A stretch of 64,000 nucleotides of DNA from Atopsyche davidsoni (GCA_022113835.1 JAILWY010000027.1:3722501-3786500), one strand, 5' to 3'. Positions 49,055-60,785 are shown, counted from the first letter of the stretch. Numbers and translations are program-made. Notes: a model not told the origin generated them from the letters alone.

Positions 49055-49481
49055 GGGCCTAGTCCGCATAATCGAGTTATTTTGATCATTTTCTAGTCCG
49101 TTTTGCGAAAAATCCACTACACCAATCGAAAAAATTTAAATGCAAAAAGTTTTATACATTCCTTCTTCCGAATAAAATATATTTTTATTTCTTATAAATT
49201 TACTATTAATATGAATTCGTCTGATTGATGTGTAGGAATTCGGAGATTCATCTGGTCCATTTTACAAGAGTCCTAAACATTTAAAAGTTTTTTCTTCAAT
49301 TGAAATTGAATGATTAAATATAAACCATGTGCGCCTTATTATTTTAAAATTAAAAAAAAAAAAAATCTTTAACAAACTTTGGTTTTGAAAAGTCATCATT
49401 CTATCCAATTTTTGAACATCTTCAAGATTTTATTTTACCGGACTATTCCGTCCTATATAGTCGATTATGCGGACTAGGCCC
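49055..49481 (+). mobile_element. TTAA-family MITE with 21-bp perfect inverted ends
   Basis: TTAA at 49051-49054 on the left and TTAT on the right. The left A end, GGGCCTAGTCCGCATAATCG, is exactly inverted at the right end for 21 bases. The usual B arm is missing: the right end is a short A-type end joined at 49440. Length 427 bp. The perfect ends suggest a recent or end-converted copy. Confidence 0.85.
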
Positions 49482-49789
49482 TTATGATTTATTAAATCAA
49501 AATTATTTTTCTTCTCAAAACTATTTCTACATAAAAAAATAATTAAATTTAGTACTAAGTAATTTTTATTCTTATTTCTCATGTATTTACTATTTCACAC
49601 AAAATCAAAATATAAGAAAACAAAATATGATTTCAGCTCTTAAATTTATTTTGATTAAAAATTGACAAGTGAATTTGAAGGTTATACTTTTTTTATTTGC
49701 ACTTAATTAAAACATATATATTTTATTTACCCTAATTGCTCTGAAATCATAAACAATAGACCCAGCTGTTAATTTTCATTAAAATAAAC
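49482..49789. other. AT-rich spacer
   Basis: Nothing recognised. Confidence 0.5.
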
Positions 49790-50165
49790 CCAAGACATAA
49801 TATTTTATGCGTTATAATTTTCCCCATTACGCCAGGCGCGGCGAAGGGGTGCATTATAAAATCCGTAAAATTGACGACAAAAATCTCACAATCGATTAAA
49901 GAAACATTAATTCCCAGTCATTAGCTCCCCACAATCCCGAACTTTTCACATTCAAAACTTTTATCGTGAATTTTATTAAGCCCCCATACAATGAAGCCGA
50001 TTTTTATTGGACCCGGCATTAATACTCACAGAACGTTCAGGTTTCAAAGCCGCGTATTAATATTCCCATAAAAAGTAATCCCGTGTAATACACGCTTTGT
50101 ACAAATAACTTCCCCGCGCGGATGCGAAGGTAAATTGAAAATGCGAGTATCGGGGAGGTGCACAA
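49790..50165. promoter_or_regulatory. Candidate conserved cis-regulatory region
   Basis: Single-copy stretch of about 370 bp, rich in homeodomain-type cores: TTTTATGCG, GCATTATAAAATC, CAATCGATTAA, ACATTAATTCCC, TTTTATCGTG and TTTTTATTGG. They are interspersed with GGCGCGGCG and CCCCGCGCGG. Reading frames are broken. Motif density is the only evidence. Confidence 0.28.
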
Positions 50166-50220
50166 GTTCGAGGCTTTGTCGATATATATATTTTTAAAAT
50201 TTTATTTATTGATACTAAAG

Positions 50221-50312
50221 TTATTACTAATGTGATAAGGCACGTTAGTTTATACATAGAATATGATTAAAGGAACTCTCAGAAAAATATCATCGTGATA
50301 CTTAAGTTCATC
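50221..50312 (-). mobile_element. TIR-flanked, tRNA-like element, copy 3 (half)
   Basis: Keeps the left part only: ttattactaatgtgataaggcacgttagtttatacatag, then ctctcagaaaaatatcatcgtgat. Stops before the B-box segment. The cysteine/threonine-rich minus frame across it is not a gene. Confidence 0.65.
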
Positions 50313-50700
50313 ACATAATTAAAAAATTCTACTCGTGTCTATTACGAACCACCATTTTAATGTTATTAATTGCGTGAGATCATGTAAAGCTTAATTAATT
50401 TTGATGTTTATAAAGCAGTTGAGATAACCGAGACAAAACCGTTTAAATATTTTAAATGCTACAAAAAACTTTTGTTATTTTTTATATCATTAATACTGAA
50501 TTCAATTAACATAAATTTTACAAAAAGGAACTATTAAAAATTAATAAAGAGTCAGGTAAGGTATAGTTTTCAATATTAAAAACGAATTAAATCATAGTAA
50601 TTGACATAGATTCCGCAATAATTTATTCATGTTAATTTTCAAGCAGATCGTGTGTAGGAGCTTTGTCAAATGTGGTACAAATGACACAATTATATATATA
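50313..50700. other. AT-rich spacer
   Basis: Nothing recognised. Confidence 0.5.
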
Positions 50701-51251
50701 CAGTGTCCAAGAAGAGTATCGGGTGAATATCAATAGTGACCATTATTGCGATATGCTGCTAAAATTTTTGGGCCTAGAGTTGCAGGAGTTTCTAGGTTTC
50801 AACTGAAAAACATAGTTTCACACTTGCCATACATTCAATCAATCAATTGAAGCTGTTAACGAATTATTCCCTTATAAGGTCATTTCACGTAGAGGTAACA
50901 TCAAGTAGCCTCCCAGAAGCCTCGACCTTAGCCCTCTTGACTATTTCGTATGGGGATATCTTAAAAGTAGGGTTTATGAGAATAATCCGTCGAACCTAAC
51001 GGAATTGAAACAAAACACCAGGTCAGAAATGGCAGCAATATCGAGAGCTATGTGTCAGCGTGTTATCAGCAATCTTCGTTACAGGTTAGAAGAGTGCCAG
51101 CAGCGTAATGGTAAACATTTGGATAACATCATCTTTTTGAAATGATTTTCCATTTTGTATTCTTATAATCAACAATAAAAAAAAATACTTGACTACGAGT
51201 AATTTTTGTTTTACTGAACTAACAAATACCCGATACTCTCTTTGGACACTC
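50701..51251 (+). mobile_element. Non-autonomous mariner-like element (DD41D type), copy 3
   Basis: Inserted in a TA run (TATATATA on both sides). Ends CAGTGTCCAAGAAGAGTATC and (minus strand) GAGTGTCCAAAGAGAGTATC. Longest copy, 551 bp. The same 5' internal deletion point as the others. Confidence 0.88.
50722..51145 (+). pseudogene. Decayed C-terminal transposase with full C-terminus
   Basis: The frame pieces read CDMLLKFLGLELQEF, then after stops NQSIEAVNELFPYKVISRRG, RSLDLSPLDYFVWGYLKS, RVYENNPSNLTELKQ, MAAISRAMCQRVISNL and RLEECQQRNGKHLDNIIF before the stop. This last block is the usual end of this transposase group. Stops at the QD region and after GNIK disable it. It is the best of the three for reconstructing family relationships by alignment. 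Confidence 0.78.
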
Positions 51252-51253
51252 TA

Positions 51254-52452
51254 TATATATAGGCTTTTATTCAATAAAAAACTGAAAGCTCAGAAATAAA
51301 ATATCATTAGCATAAACATTTTCTTAAAGTGTCAAACAAACTTGTTGCATAAAATTCAAAAAACAGTCTTAAGCTAGCATCGTTTTAATAATATAATTAT
51401 ACAACACTCCCGCGGAACAACAGGTTACTGCTCACCAAGGGTTGTGTAAAGTTTCTTTTTTCTCGTCTTGTTTTTATTTTGTAGAATTTTAAAAGGGAGC
51501 AAAATGGCCATTTAAATTGTAAACTACCAATCCTCCCTAAGTTAGGGGTGCTGCGCCTGCCCTGATGAGCCCTTCGGGGGTACGGAATGAAGTCGAGCAA
51601 AAGTCAACACGTTTCAGGGTTTGTTTTATTTTCTTCAGACAATTCCACACTTTTTGAAGACTTCATATAAAAAAAACGACGCTACAATTCTGAGACACAT
51701 TTGAATTTTCTTGTTTAAAATTTATTTTATTTTTATATCACGTTGCTAATTGCGAATAAATACACCCTTCAGTATTTGATTAGTAATTCAATAAATAAAA
51801 CAATTCAACGTGTTATTATCTTTTACGAAGTAAATAGAACGACTAAAATGTTTACTAATGGCCTAAGTCAGTTAATAAGAATTTGTGTATACTTTTACAT
51901 GTAGTGGGAGAGACTGCACTTCTAGTTTTGATTCAAATTTTAAATATATATTTGCTTAGCTATAAAAATCAAAAAGTTTAATAAAATGATAAGCAATAGT
52001 TAACTTCATAACTAACCAGAATTACACATTGATAACGTGACTAAATCTTACCTCACGCTTATCAGCATTACTTGTGGCAAGTATATCAGGAAAGAGTCCC
52101 ACTTTAAATTTGCTAACTGAAGAAGTTTTTATACAAATAATACGAATGTTCCGCAAACTAAGCCCATAAAATATATCGGGCCATGCGTCATTTGCGAACA
52201 AAGCATCAATATTTTCAAAAATTTACCATTCAAGACGCAAACCATTCGACAAACTTCTCGAAAATATTGCCTAACTTGCATGCAACGCCATCTCGAGGCC
52301 GCGAAAAAGCTTTAAACTTTCCTTCAAGGGGTAGGCATTCCAAGAACACCCTTATACGAATACCCGTACATGGGGAGGTAGCTAACTTTTCCATGTACAC
52401 AAGTTGACTAGCATAGCTTAGCTACATATCAGGGTTTTGCTCTATTTTGTTC
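51254..52452. other. Spacer, no gene called
   Basis: Minus frame at 51397-51600 and plus frame at 52183-52407 are open but unrecognised. The latter lies in a GC-richer stretch. Confidence 0.45.
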
Positions 52453-52456
52453 TTAA

Positions 52457-53030
52457 GGGTCTAGGTCCCATAATCGAGGTATTTTGATCATTTTCTAGTC
52501 CGTTTTGCAAATAATCGACTGCACCAATCAAAAATATTTAAATGCAATAATTTAATACATCCCTTCTTCCAAACACAATGTATTTTTATTTCTTATAAAT
52601 TTACTATTAATATGATAAATATGTGTTTTTTCGAGTGAAGTGTAGGAATTTGGAGATTCGTCCGGTACATTTTCCAAGAATCCTTAACATTTAAAAGTCT
52701 TTTTTTCAATTGGAATTGAAAGATTAAATATAAACCATGTGCGTCTTATAAATTTAAAAATTAAAAAAAAAAAAATCTTTAGCAAACTTTGGTTTTGAAA
52801 AGTCGTCATTTTATCAAATTTTTCAACATCTTCAAGATTTTATTTTTTCCTGAAAATGGACGTTTATTTAATAAAAAAAAAAAATTAAATATAATTTATA
52901 GTTTTTTCAATACTCCATAAAAAAATCAACTTTCGACATAGAAAAATAAAGTGACAATTAAATTAATTGAATGACACGATTTCGCCTGGTAGTGGACTGC
53001 CTCTGGTGTCCAGTTGGACACCAGAGACAT
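52457..53030 (+). mobile_element. TTAA-family MITE, most complete A-to-B copy
   Basis: TTAA at 52453-52456 and 53031-53034. A end GGGTCTAGGTCCCATAATCG. It shows all internal blocks in order: ctgcaccaatcaaa, atgataaatatgtg, the taggaatttggagattcgtc block, aaaagtcgtcatttta, the aaaatggacgtt block, the tcaactttcgacatag block and gacacgatttcgcc. The B end is replaced by a 26-base palindrome at 53001-53026 (12-bp arms CTCTGGTGTCCA). Length 574 bp, non-coding. Confidence 0.85.
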
Positions 53031-53034
53031 TTAA

Positions 53035-56000
53035 AAGGCTAGAAGCAACTGCCTTAAACATCGAACTTATAAATGAGATGCATTATAAATTTTTATAAAA
53101 AGTGAATGGTCAACAACATTTAACGTTTGAGTCACAAGTCCAGCTCTTGGAGAATAACTAAATTATTTGTAGTATATTCTAACATTGACTTGCGACTGTA
53201 AAATTGAACAGTTTATATATCATCATTGAATACGTTAATAAACGTTCATTTACGAATACATGTTGATATTCTTAAGTAGTACGGTAGTTATGAGTTATTT
53301 ATTGGTTTCCGGTAAATTAAATTCATGTAATTTCTGTCATTACAAACTGTGACACTCTGTCTTTACAAACTTATTCATTTCATGAAATAAAATTTTTAAA
53401 AAGCTTTTAAAATTAGGTATTGCTGATCGGTATCGTAGCTCTGTCTGAGTGAGCTAAGAAATGGAACAAATAAAAAAAAACCACTAATTTGTTAATTAAT
53501 TTTTTCAATGATTCAGTTTATGGTGAAAAAATTTCTCCAATAAACAAAAATTCACATATTTGAAGTATCGATTTTTTGTGCCTTTGGCAATACAACTATG
53601 CTTATGGGTATGCCTAAGTAAACTCGAATAAGTGATTACTTATTCAAGAGCATTCAACTTAGAGTTTTTTTTTTTACTTGTGATATATTAACAAGTTTTT
53701 AAATTCAAATGTTTCTGAACTCAATAGAGCTGAGCTAGTCTCATGGCTGTGGCTATGTGATCTCGGCAAGCTCACTTATTCAGAAGCATTCACTTAGTGA
53801 ATATTCTATTTCAGAACGATGCAATAAGTGGAAGGCAGTTTATCTTTTGTACGCTAAAAGTTTTAAGTATTATTGCAGTTCATGCGCTGGCGATGTAAAC
53901 AACTTGTGTGTTATAATGTAACTTCGGGAATATTCCAGGGAGAACGCACCGCTTGTCGGGCTTTGAATTTTAAGTAGTTTTATTCTCAATAAAAATAAAG
54001 TTTTCTTGTAGTATTTTTTTTTAAACTTAATCTGATAATTGGTTATCTAAAAACGTCCCCTGTGTGATGCTCGTGCTGGCAAGTCAATCCCAAACCGATT
54101 ACTGGAATTACCGATTTACTGATATTGAATATACCAATACAAATTATTAAAAATATAGATATAACAAAGTATATTCGCATTTTAATATATTTTAAATGAT
54201 ACCAAAAAATATTCTTGCGAAAACTTTTTTTTAACAATTTTTTTGTTTGTTTAGTTATTTTAGTCATGAAATGATTAATCACAATACTTTATTTATACAT
54301 CACTTAAAAATATATTGCGAGTGTACGAAACTTTTCCTCAGAAAAAAAAAAAGATTTTTCAACAATGATATCATTTTCATTAAGCAGTTGTTAGATACTG
54401 TATGCCTAACGAGCGAAGTTTTCCAATCAATCACAATCGAAGCCTTCTTCAAACTAATTTGTGGAGAAAAGAATCCAAAGCAGAAAGCTAATTGCGTCGG
54501 GTGAAACAGCCTCGCCACTAAAGGTGGTAGGAAAATTCCCAACCCCTTAAATTATTTCTAACATTCCGTAATTTACTTCAGCAATAAAATATATAAATCT
54601 ACACAAACGATCACTTTATAATGTCCTCGGGCTGTTATTAAAACGTACTATCTAGAAACAACACATTTGGTAAAGTTATTCAGTCATATCTCGTACGAAA
54701 TACCCCCTTCTAAATTACATGCATAACATTGCAATACAGCTTTCATTTATAATATGAAACAAATAAAAAATATATTAAATAAAAGTTTTAAATAAAAAGT
54801 TAATTTTTACTTTCTTCGTCCCAGATTCAATATTTAAGTGCTACGTGTAGTTAAAAATTATAAACAAAAAAGCAGTGGCTTAAAAATTTTTGTGCAAAGA
54901 TTTGATCAATAATTTTTTTTTGAAATGTAATATGTATACTTTTTAACAAAAATATCACTGCAGGCATGTAAAATATCATAAGCAGTAAATTTCACAACTA
55001 TATTTAATCATTTGCATATTTTTTGAACATGAGAGCATTGCAATGCTAAACCAAACGTTTACTAATATTTAGAACACAAATACCACAGTGCAACAAAGTA
55101 TTAATAATCGCTGCAACAAGAGCAGCCTTTCGGTCTATTGTTGGCCGAATGTGTTTATTTGAAAACGAAGTCCGTAGCTTCCGGAAAATTTAAAGTTTTT
55201 ATCCCCCTAACAGCGCAATGATGGTAGTTTCCAGCACCTCTGAATATGCATTAGATAGACCCTGTTTGTATTGCGGGGTAGTTGTAGAGAATTAGCTCGA
55301 AGGACTCTTTGTATCAAGGTCTATGGAAATAAACTCCGCAAGTATTTTGCCTACGTTTTCAGAGACTAAGCACTAAACTTCCCCTTGGAATCAGGCTCAT
55401 TATACGACCGACGTTCGAATGGGCATAAATTAAATTAAGTCCAGCCCTGAAAATACTCAGTTTACCATAATATTAAGTATTTATTTACATCCTGAAAACA
55501 AAACACTACGAAATTCTAATGGAAATATAGCGTACATTGAATTTAGTTACTTTAACTGGTGTTTATATAAAGCTTAGTAGAATAGTAAAATAAACATATT
55601 CTTGAATATGGGTTAAAATATTTTGACTCGTTCATACAATGATACAATACTGTATGTTTTTTTTTAATGAATGAATATTGATTTATCATAGCAAAACTCT
55701 AAGTTCCAAGTCAGAAGCGCCTATTTGCCGTGTAATCAAATCAAACAAGATTTGATTCTTCGTTTGTTCGTCAGCCTAAGCAAACAATCGGCAAATTATA
55801 AACTACATTCGGCCAGAGCGACCAAACAATCGCAGCTACGCAGGCTCCTGTCCGTCATTAAACTATCTGCTGAACTCTTCAATATTGAATTATTATGAAT
55901 TATTCGATTTGTTTGCTGAGTCTGTTTGCTCGGTAAACAGGGTTGCCCCACGCCTGGGCTAACCCACCGCGCCCTGACCATTTGCGTATTTGCATTAAAT

Positions 56001-56459
56001 TTGGACCAATTAGATCCCAAGTTAGGGCAACTCCACGAGACTTGTGGAGGACATTTGTTTTAATGAACGAATAAAATCGACGGTTAAATCTATCATGCGA
56101 TGCAGTTATCAGAACCAAATATAAATCAATGTAGATGTACTCAGTGTACAGATCAGTGAATGTGATAGATTTATCAATACACATAGTAAGCAAGGTGTTT
56201 TATTGAAAAAAGTAGTGAAAATCAGTTATCAGTAGTATTGCTATGTAAAATGGCTTTTTTTTGTATAGTAACAAGTGGGTTTGATAATCGAGCTAGCGAG
56301 CTAAAAAAATACTTATCATATTTGATACGAGTATATTAGGATATATCTCTCCTCCAAAAAAATACGTATGGCAACCCTAAATTAGAAAATTAATGCATAG
56401 TTCGTCCATCGAATATAATTCCTGTAACTCGTAGCTACATATAATATTTCAAATATCGG
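53035..56459. other. Long spacer, no gene called
   Basis: AT-rich to 55050. GC-richer at 55130-55460 and 55920-56040. Frames at 54043-54542 overlap on both strands, and a 97-codon minus frame at 55900-56193 overlaps another frame; none has a recognisable motif. GGCAACCCT/AGGGTTGCC strings recur near 55940 and 56370 (also 1967). Confidence 0.5.
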
Positions 56460-56660
56460 AAATCCATTGGTTGCCCGTACAGTCGAATAAGTTATGCTCT
56501 GGAGTGCTGGTTTATTGTTGATTCTAGTTCCAGCGCGGACAGTGCAATTGGTTTTGTGTGGGCATTAGGGAGTCCGTTGTCTTTGTGCGGTAGATTCCGC
56601 TTTATTTAAGCCATGAAATCGTTGCATTAAATGGAGAATTATGTGAAAATTGTAAAATAG
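56460..56660. promoter_or_regulatory. Candidate cis-regulatory patch
   Basis: Single-copy GC-richer sequence with TTTATTGTTGATT, TCCGTTGTCTTTGTGCGG (Sox-like), CAATTGG and GCTTTATTTAAGCC. No frame. Low-confidence motif-based call. Confidence 0.2.
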
Positions 56661-57036
56661 TCGACTCCCGCCGATAAATAAATTTGTTGTTTGGAGTATT
56701 TTGTCTTCCTTGCAATGTAAATACAACAGTAGGATTAAAAGTTATGACTGCATATATCACGGTCTATTTATGTTTGGGGGTAGATAAAGATAGACGTTAT
56801 GCATTTTTTGTGCAGTGTAAATGTATTTTTTTCCAGATATTATATATCTTTATTAGGTACATTATACACACTGAAATACAACCGACTAAAATAAAAGGAA
56901 ACGATTGTTTATTCATCGCTTGATTCCTCGCAACCTTCAAGTCTCAGGATGTGATTTCAAACATGAGCGATTCTTGCCTATGAAATAAATAAAAAAACTT
57001 AACTTATAACATATAATATTTGGTAGTATATATTAA

Positions 57037-57562
57037 GGGTCTTGCTACCTAACCTTGCTTGGTGTCCATACATTGGTGTCTGCCACAAAAAAAGACCGTT
57101 TTATCTGGCGAAATCGTGTCATTTAATTAATTTAACTGTCACTTTATTTTTTTATATCGAACGTTAATTTTTTAAAAAAGTATTGAAAAAATTATAAATT
57201 ATTTTTTATTATTTAATAAACGTCCATTTTCAGGGTAAAAAAAAATCTTGAAGATGTTGAAAAATTGGATAAAATGACGACTTTTCAAAACCATAGTTTG
57301 TAAAATATATATATTTTTTTAATTTTTAAAATAATAAATCGCACAGTGTTTATATTTAATCTTTTAATTCCAATTGAAAAAAAGACTTTTAAATGTTTAG
57401 GACTCTTAGAACAGGGACATGACGAATCTTCAAACTCCTACACTTCACTCGGAAAAACACATATTTATCATATTCTGTTCGGAAGAAGGGATGTATCTAA
57501 CTTTTTGCATTTAATTTTTTTTTAATGGTCAAATCAAAAAAAACTCGAGTATGGGACTTAGA
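57037..57562 (-). mobile_element. TTAA-family MITE, B-to-A, right end lost
   Basis: TTAA at 57033-57036, then the B end GGGTCTTGCTACCTAACCTT as at 15907. Family blocks follow in reverse order. The A end is cut after actcgagtatgggacttaga, and a SINE-like head begins at once. Confidence 0.82.
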
Positions 57563-57650
57563 TGATTGGATTGGCTCAGTGATTGGACTATGTACTTTTT
57601 ACCGAGAGATCCCCAGTTCATTTCACACCCAGACAAGTAAACCCCCGAAC
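57563..57650 (+). mobile_element. tRNA-derived SINE-like head abutting the MITE end
   Basis: A-box-like TTGGCTCAGTGATTGGACTA, then a B-box-like GATCCCCAGTTCATTTCAC about 30 bases on. Parallels 11810. It starts exactly where the TTAA element's A end breaks off. Clover-leaf pairing is not preserved. Confidence 0.5.
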
Positions 57651-57779
57651 CGCAGTTATCGCATTCGCCCGCTTCGGATTGTTCTTAGACAGTTAGTATT
57701 AGTATCGCATGTGCCAAATCGATTTTTATTTATATTGTATAATACATATATTGAATTGCTGTGGCGACATGGTAAGCTG

Positions 57780-57960
57780 GTATATTGAATGCACAATCGC
57801 AGGTGCCGCAGCCACGGCTCGCCACACCATTCCCATGTCGGGCACAATGCGCGGCCGGGATTTATGGCCGGCGCGGCTATAAAGTTGCCGACATAACTTT
57901 GTCAATGCTGGGTGTAACTGGCTGCTCTGATTGTCACCGGATTGAAACTGCCAACTGACA
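57780..57960 (+). promoter_or_regulatory. GC-rich candidate core promoter
   Basis: TATAAAG at 57879-57885 sits in GC-rich sequence (gcggcTATAAAGttgccg), preceded by GGGATTTATGGCCGGC (57858; AbdB-like TTTATGG) and GCGCGGCC. A TCAATG initiator-like string lies 25-30 bases downstream. The first ATG (57904) opens only 17 codons. Motif layout suggests a promoter or enhancer; no transcript evidence. Confidence 0.28.
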
Positions 57961-58006
57961 GTTCAATACCAGACTGCTGTATTTATAATTTTACTAGCAT
58001 CTAAAG

Positions 58007-58463
58007 CAGTGCTTCTCGAAGTGGTCCCTAGGATCCCTGGGATCATTCATGGCGTCCTTAGAAAATTAAAATCGATTTGGTGGTCCCTGAACAACGTCAG
58101 CGGGTCCGCGCAAGGTGTAACACATTTTTATTAATATGGAAGTTAAAATAACAAATAATTTATATATTATTAGCGATTTTTACGTCCTAAGTAAAATATA
58201 AATATAGACAGGTGTATAAAATACAAGTAATAACAGGCATCGCGGTGAGTCAGGTAGGTTAATACAGGAACGCAATAATAGAGTCGATACTTGCACCAAC
58301 TAGTCTATAATATGAATTTATGTAGTTTTTCACCCAGGGTCCGTAGGCAAGTTTTGATTATGAAAGAGGGTCCATGGGGAAGTTTTGACTATGACAGGGG
58401 GTCTGTAGGCAAGTTTTGACTATGAAAGGGGGTCCGTGGGCCAAAAAAGTTTGAGAGCTACTG
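58007..58463. mobile_element. hAT-superfamily MITE with exact 8-bp target duplication
   Basis: ATCTAAAG occurs directly before (57999-58006) and directly after (58464-58471) the element. Ends are CAGTGCTTCTC and GAGAGCTACTG, imperfect inverted repeats of the hAT kind. Length 457 bp, no transposase frame. The preserved 8-bp duplication fits hAT integration. Confidence 0.92.
58337..58440. repeat. 31-bp minisatellite inside the hAT MITE
   Basis: Three full units start at 58337, 58368 and 58399 with the core GGGTCCGTAGGCAAGTTTTG then actatgaaa, plus a partial fourth that runs into the terminal repeat. The terminal sequence itself resembles the unit start. Confidence 0.85.
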
Positions 58464-58471
58464 ATCTAAAG

Positions 58472-59144
58472 ATACTTGCGCGCATTCAATGGAAATCTGT
58501 AAGCTATGAAGGATACACCTGATTGCATTGATAATTAGCATTATATAAATCTACCGTACTCACTTTTGATAACAATACATAAATAATACGTTAATGACTG
58601 GTTTACATTGAAAACGAGTTTATCTCAGAAAATATCTTATCTTGAATAAATATAAGAAAATAACAAAGTATGCATTGTATTGACAAAGATGTTTATTTAA
58701 GGCGTAAACATTTTTGATATAATAATCATGAATATTTGACCCCTCGAGAATTTCACGTAGTTCAATTGTATCCGCACGTTCCTTAAGAGGTTATTTAATA
58801 TTGTGCGATTAAATTACCAAATTCCTTATGTGTAGAAAGAGAACTTGCTTGTTTTTTATTTAAGATTTCTGGGCTGTATAATATCCCTGAAAGCCTCCGA
58901 TTTCTCTATTTGTTTAATGTGTTTCGTACTTCCGCTGCCTGTGACATCCGTGACGAGGACTCGCTGTAAACATATTACGGCTTGCTTTATAGTACGTAGA
59001 CGAAATTACCTTTTACATATAATAACATTGTCAAAATAAAGATATGTTTCTGAGAATGGAAAATTAGATTATCACATTGTTTCTTACATTTGTAAATATT
59101 GTATTTGTCGATTCATCTTTTTTTTTTTAACATTGATGGTATAG

Positions 59145-59148
<4 letters not shown>
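58472..59148. other. Spacer
   Basis: A 64-codon plus frame at 58845 lies in slightly GC-richer DNA, without motifs. Nothing else seen. Confidence 0.45.

Positions 59149-59184
<36 letters not shown>
59149..59184. repeat. (TA)n microsatellite, about 36 bp
   Basis: Uninterrupted TA dinucleotides. Confidence 0.9.
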
Positions 59185-59189
<5 letters not shown>

Positions 59190-60707
59190 TAATAATAAAA
59201 AATGGAAGATAGTTGCTATTGTCAAATATCTCAATAGAATACTCAAACAATGGCATTACGGTCTTTAAGTTTTGTGGCTACAACTTTGACCTGATATTTT
59301 TACTGTCCTCAAAGATTAAACTTCGTCCCAGAAAAATACTTTTATTTTAGAACTTATTTTTTATTGCGTAACTAATTGGGTGCTTTTCAAGTAAATATAT
59401 TTTTATCAGATTTTTTGAAAGAACGTCAATGCTATTTTCTCTTAAACTAATAATAAATCTTTTGTATTAAAAAAAATATTCAAGAATAGGTCAACATTTC
59501 GTTATTTGGATTATTAAAAAAAATTATGTTTATTTTAATATTTGTTATTTACTTAAGAGAATAGGGTATCTCCGATATACGCAAGAAATCAAAGAAACAG
59601 CGATACAGATTTGACTTGCAAATACATCAGTTATTATTTTTAATGTATATATTTATACAATGTATTGTCATAGTGAGTTTATCTTTAATTTTGTATAGTA
59701 CAAGGTTTTAATTTATTTCCAAAAAATATATTATACATTTTCATTTTATGACTTTTAAACGTTCAAAAACTAGATACGGTTGTGTTACTGTAACATCTGT
59801 TTTTTTATACTTTAAATGTACGCATTCATAATATCTGAATATTTTATCATGTGAATGACCTAAAATCTTGTATCACATACACTGCATAATGCATGCTTGA
59901 TGCTTTGGAAAATTTAAGTGCTTCTTTTAAACGTCGCAGTGAATTGAAAAACTGCAGTAAGACTCGTGCGCTCGGCGCCGGAGGTGCATCTCGGGACATG
60001 TCTCATAAGAACTTGTCTAGAACCCGAGTTGCAATATTGCATTATGCCTGAAAGTTGCTACTGAAATACTTTAGTAAGGGTAATATTCTCGGCGGTGACA
60101 GAAAACGTGCAACGAAGGGAGGGACGTGCATTCATCAGGTGACTTAAGCGAAAGCTCTAACGTAGTACTTAAGATACATGGTGGCTTATAAGCAAACGCA
60201 TTATTACATTTTTTTATACTTCAAAATCAGCATGTGATTTTGGCAGCCATTGTTATAAAGTCGGAAAACAAAAACTTCCAATCAGCTCTACACACACAAC
60301 CCAAATCATCGATACACACTTCACACTATGCGATTTATACCAAAACCAAAAAAAAAATGCCAACGATTTGTATCAAGTAGTAATATATTATTTAACGAGA
60401 CTAAATATTGTTTTATATTGTGTGTTTATATTTTGCACACCCGTTGTGTATATATTGCAGTAAAAGGTAAGAAGTTATAAAGGTCACGACACGTCTTCTT
60501 AAGCCTGGAGCAGCTGGAGTGTCTGAGTTGTAAAATAGTTCCCGTGGCACTTATCATGTGGGTGGATATTAATAATAACCAAGAGTAGACTAAATTACAA
60601 TCAAGACTCCTTATGATGAACTATCACACGACCTTAGCTAGCTGGGAGAATTGTGTAGTCTCTTAATTTCCATATAAATAAAATTTTCGTTTATTAGGTG
60701 TCTTCTC
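59185..60707. other. Spacer
   Basis: AT-rich. A GC-richer piece at 59940-60130 (CTCGGCGCCGGAGG) has no frame. No gene recognised. Confidence 0.5.
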
Positions 60708-60785
60708 CAGATGGCTTGTTGGTTCAGTAATTATAATCTTGATCGAAAGGCCTTCAGTTTAAATGCAGATGATTTTTCAATGTGA
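60708..60785 (+). mobile_element. tRNA-like SINE-head remnant
   Basis: A-box-like TGGCTTGTTGGTTCAGTAAT, then CTTGATCGAAAGGCCTTC and a B-box-like CAGTTTAAATGC. Similar layout to 11810 and 57563 but more decayed. Confidence 0.4.
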
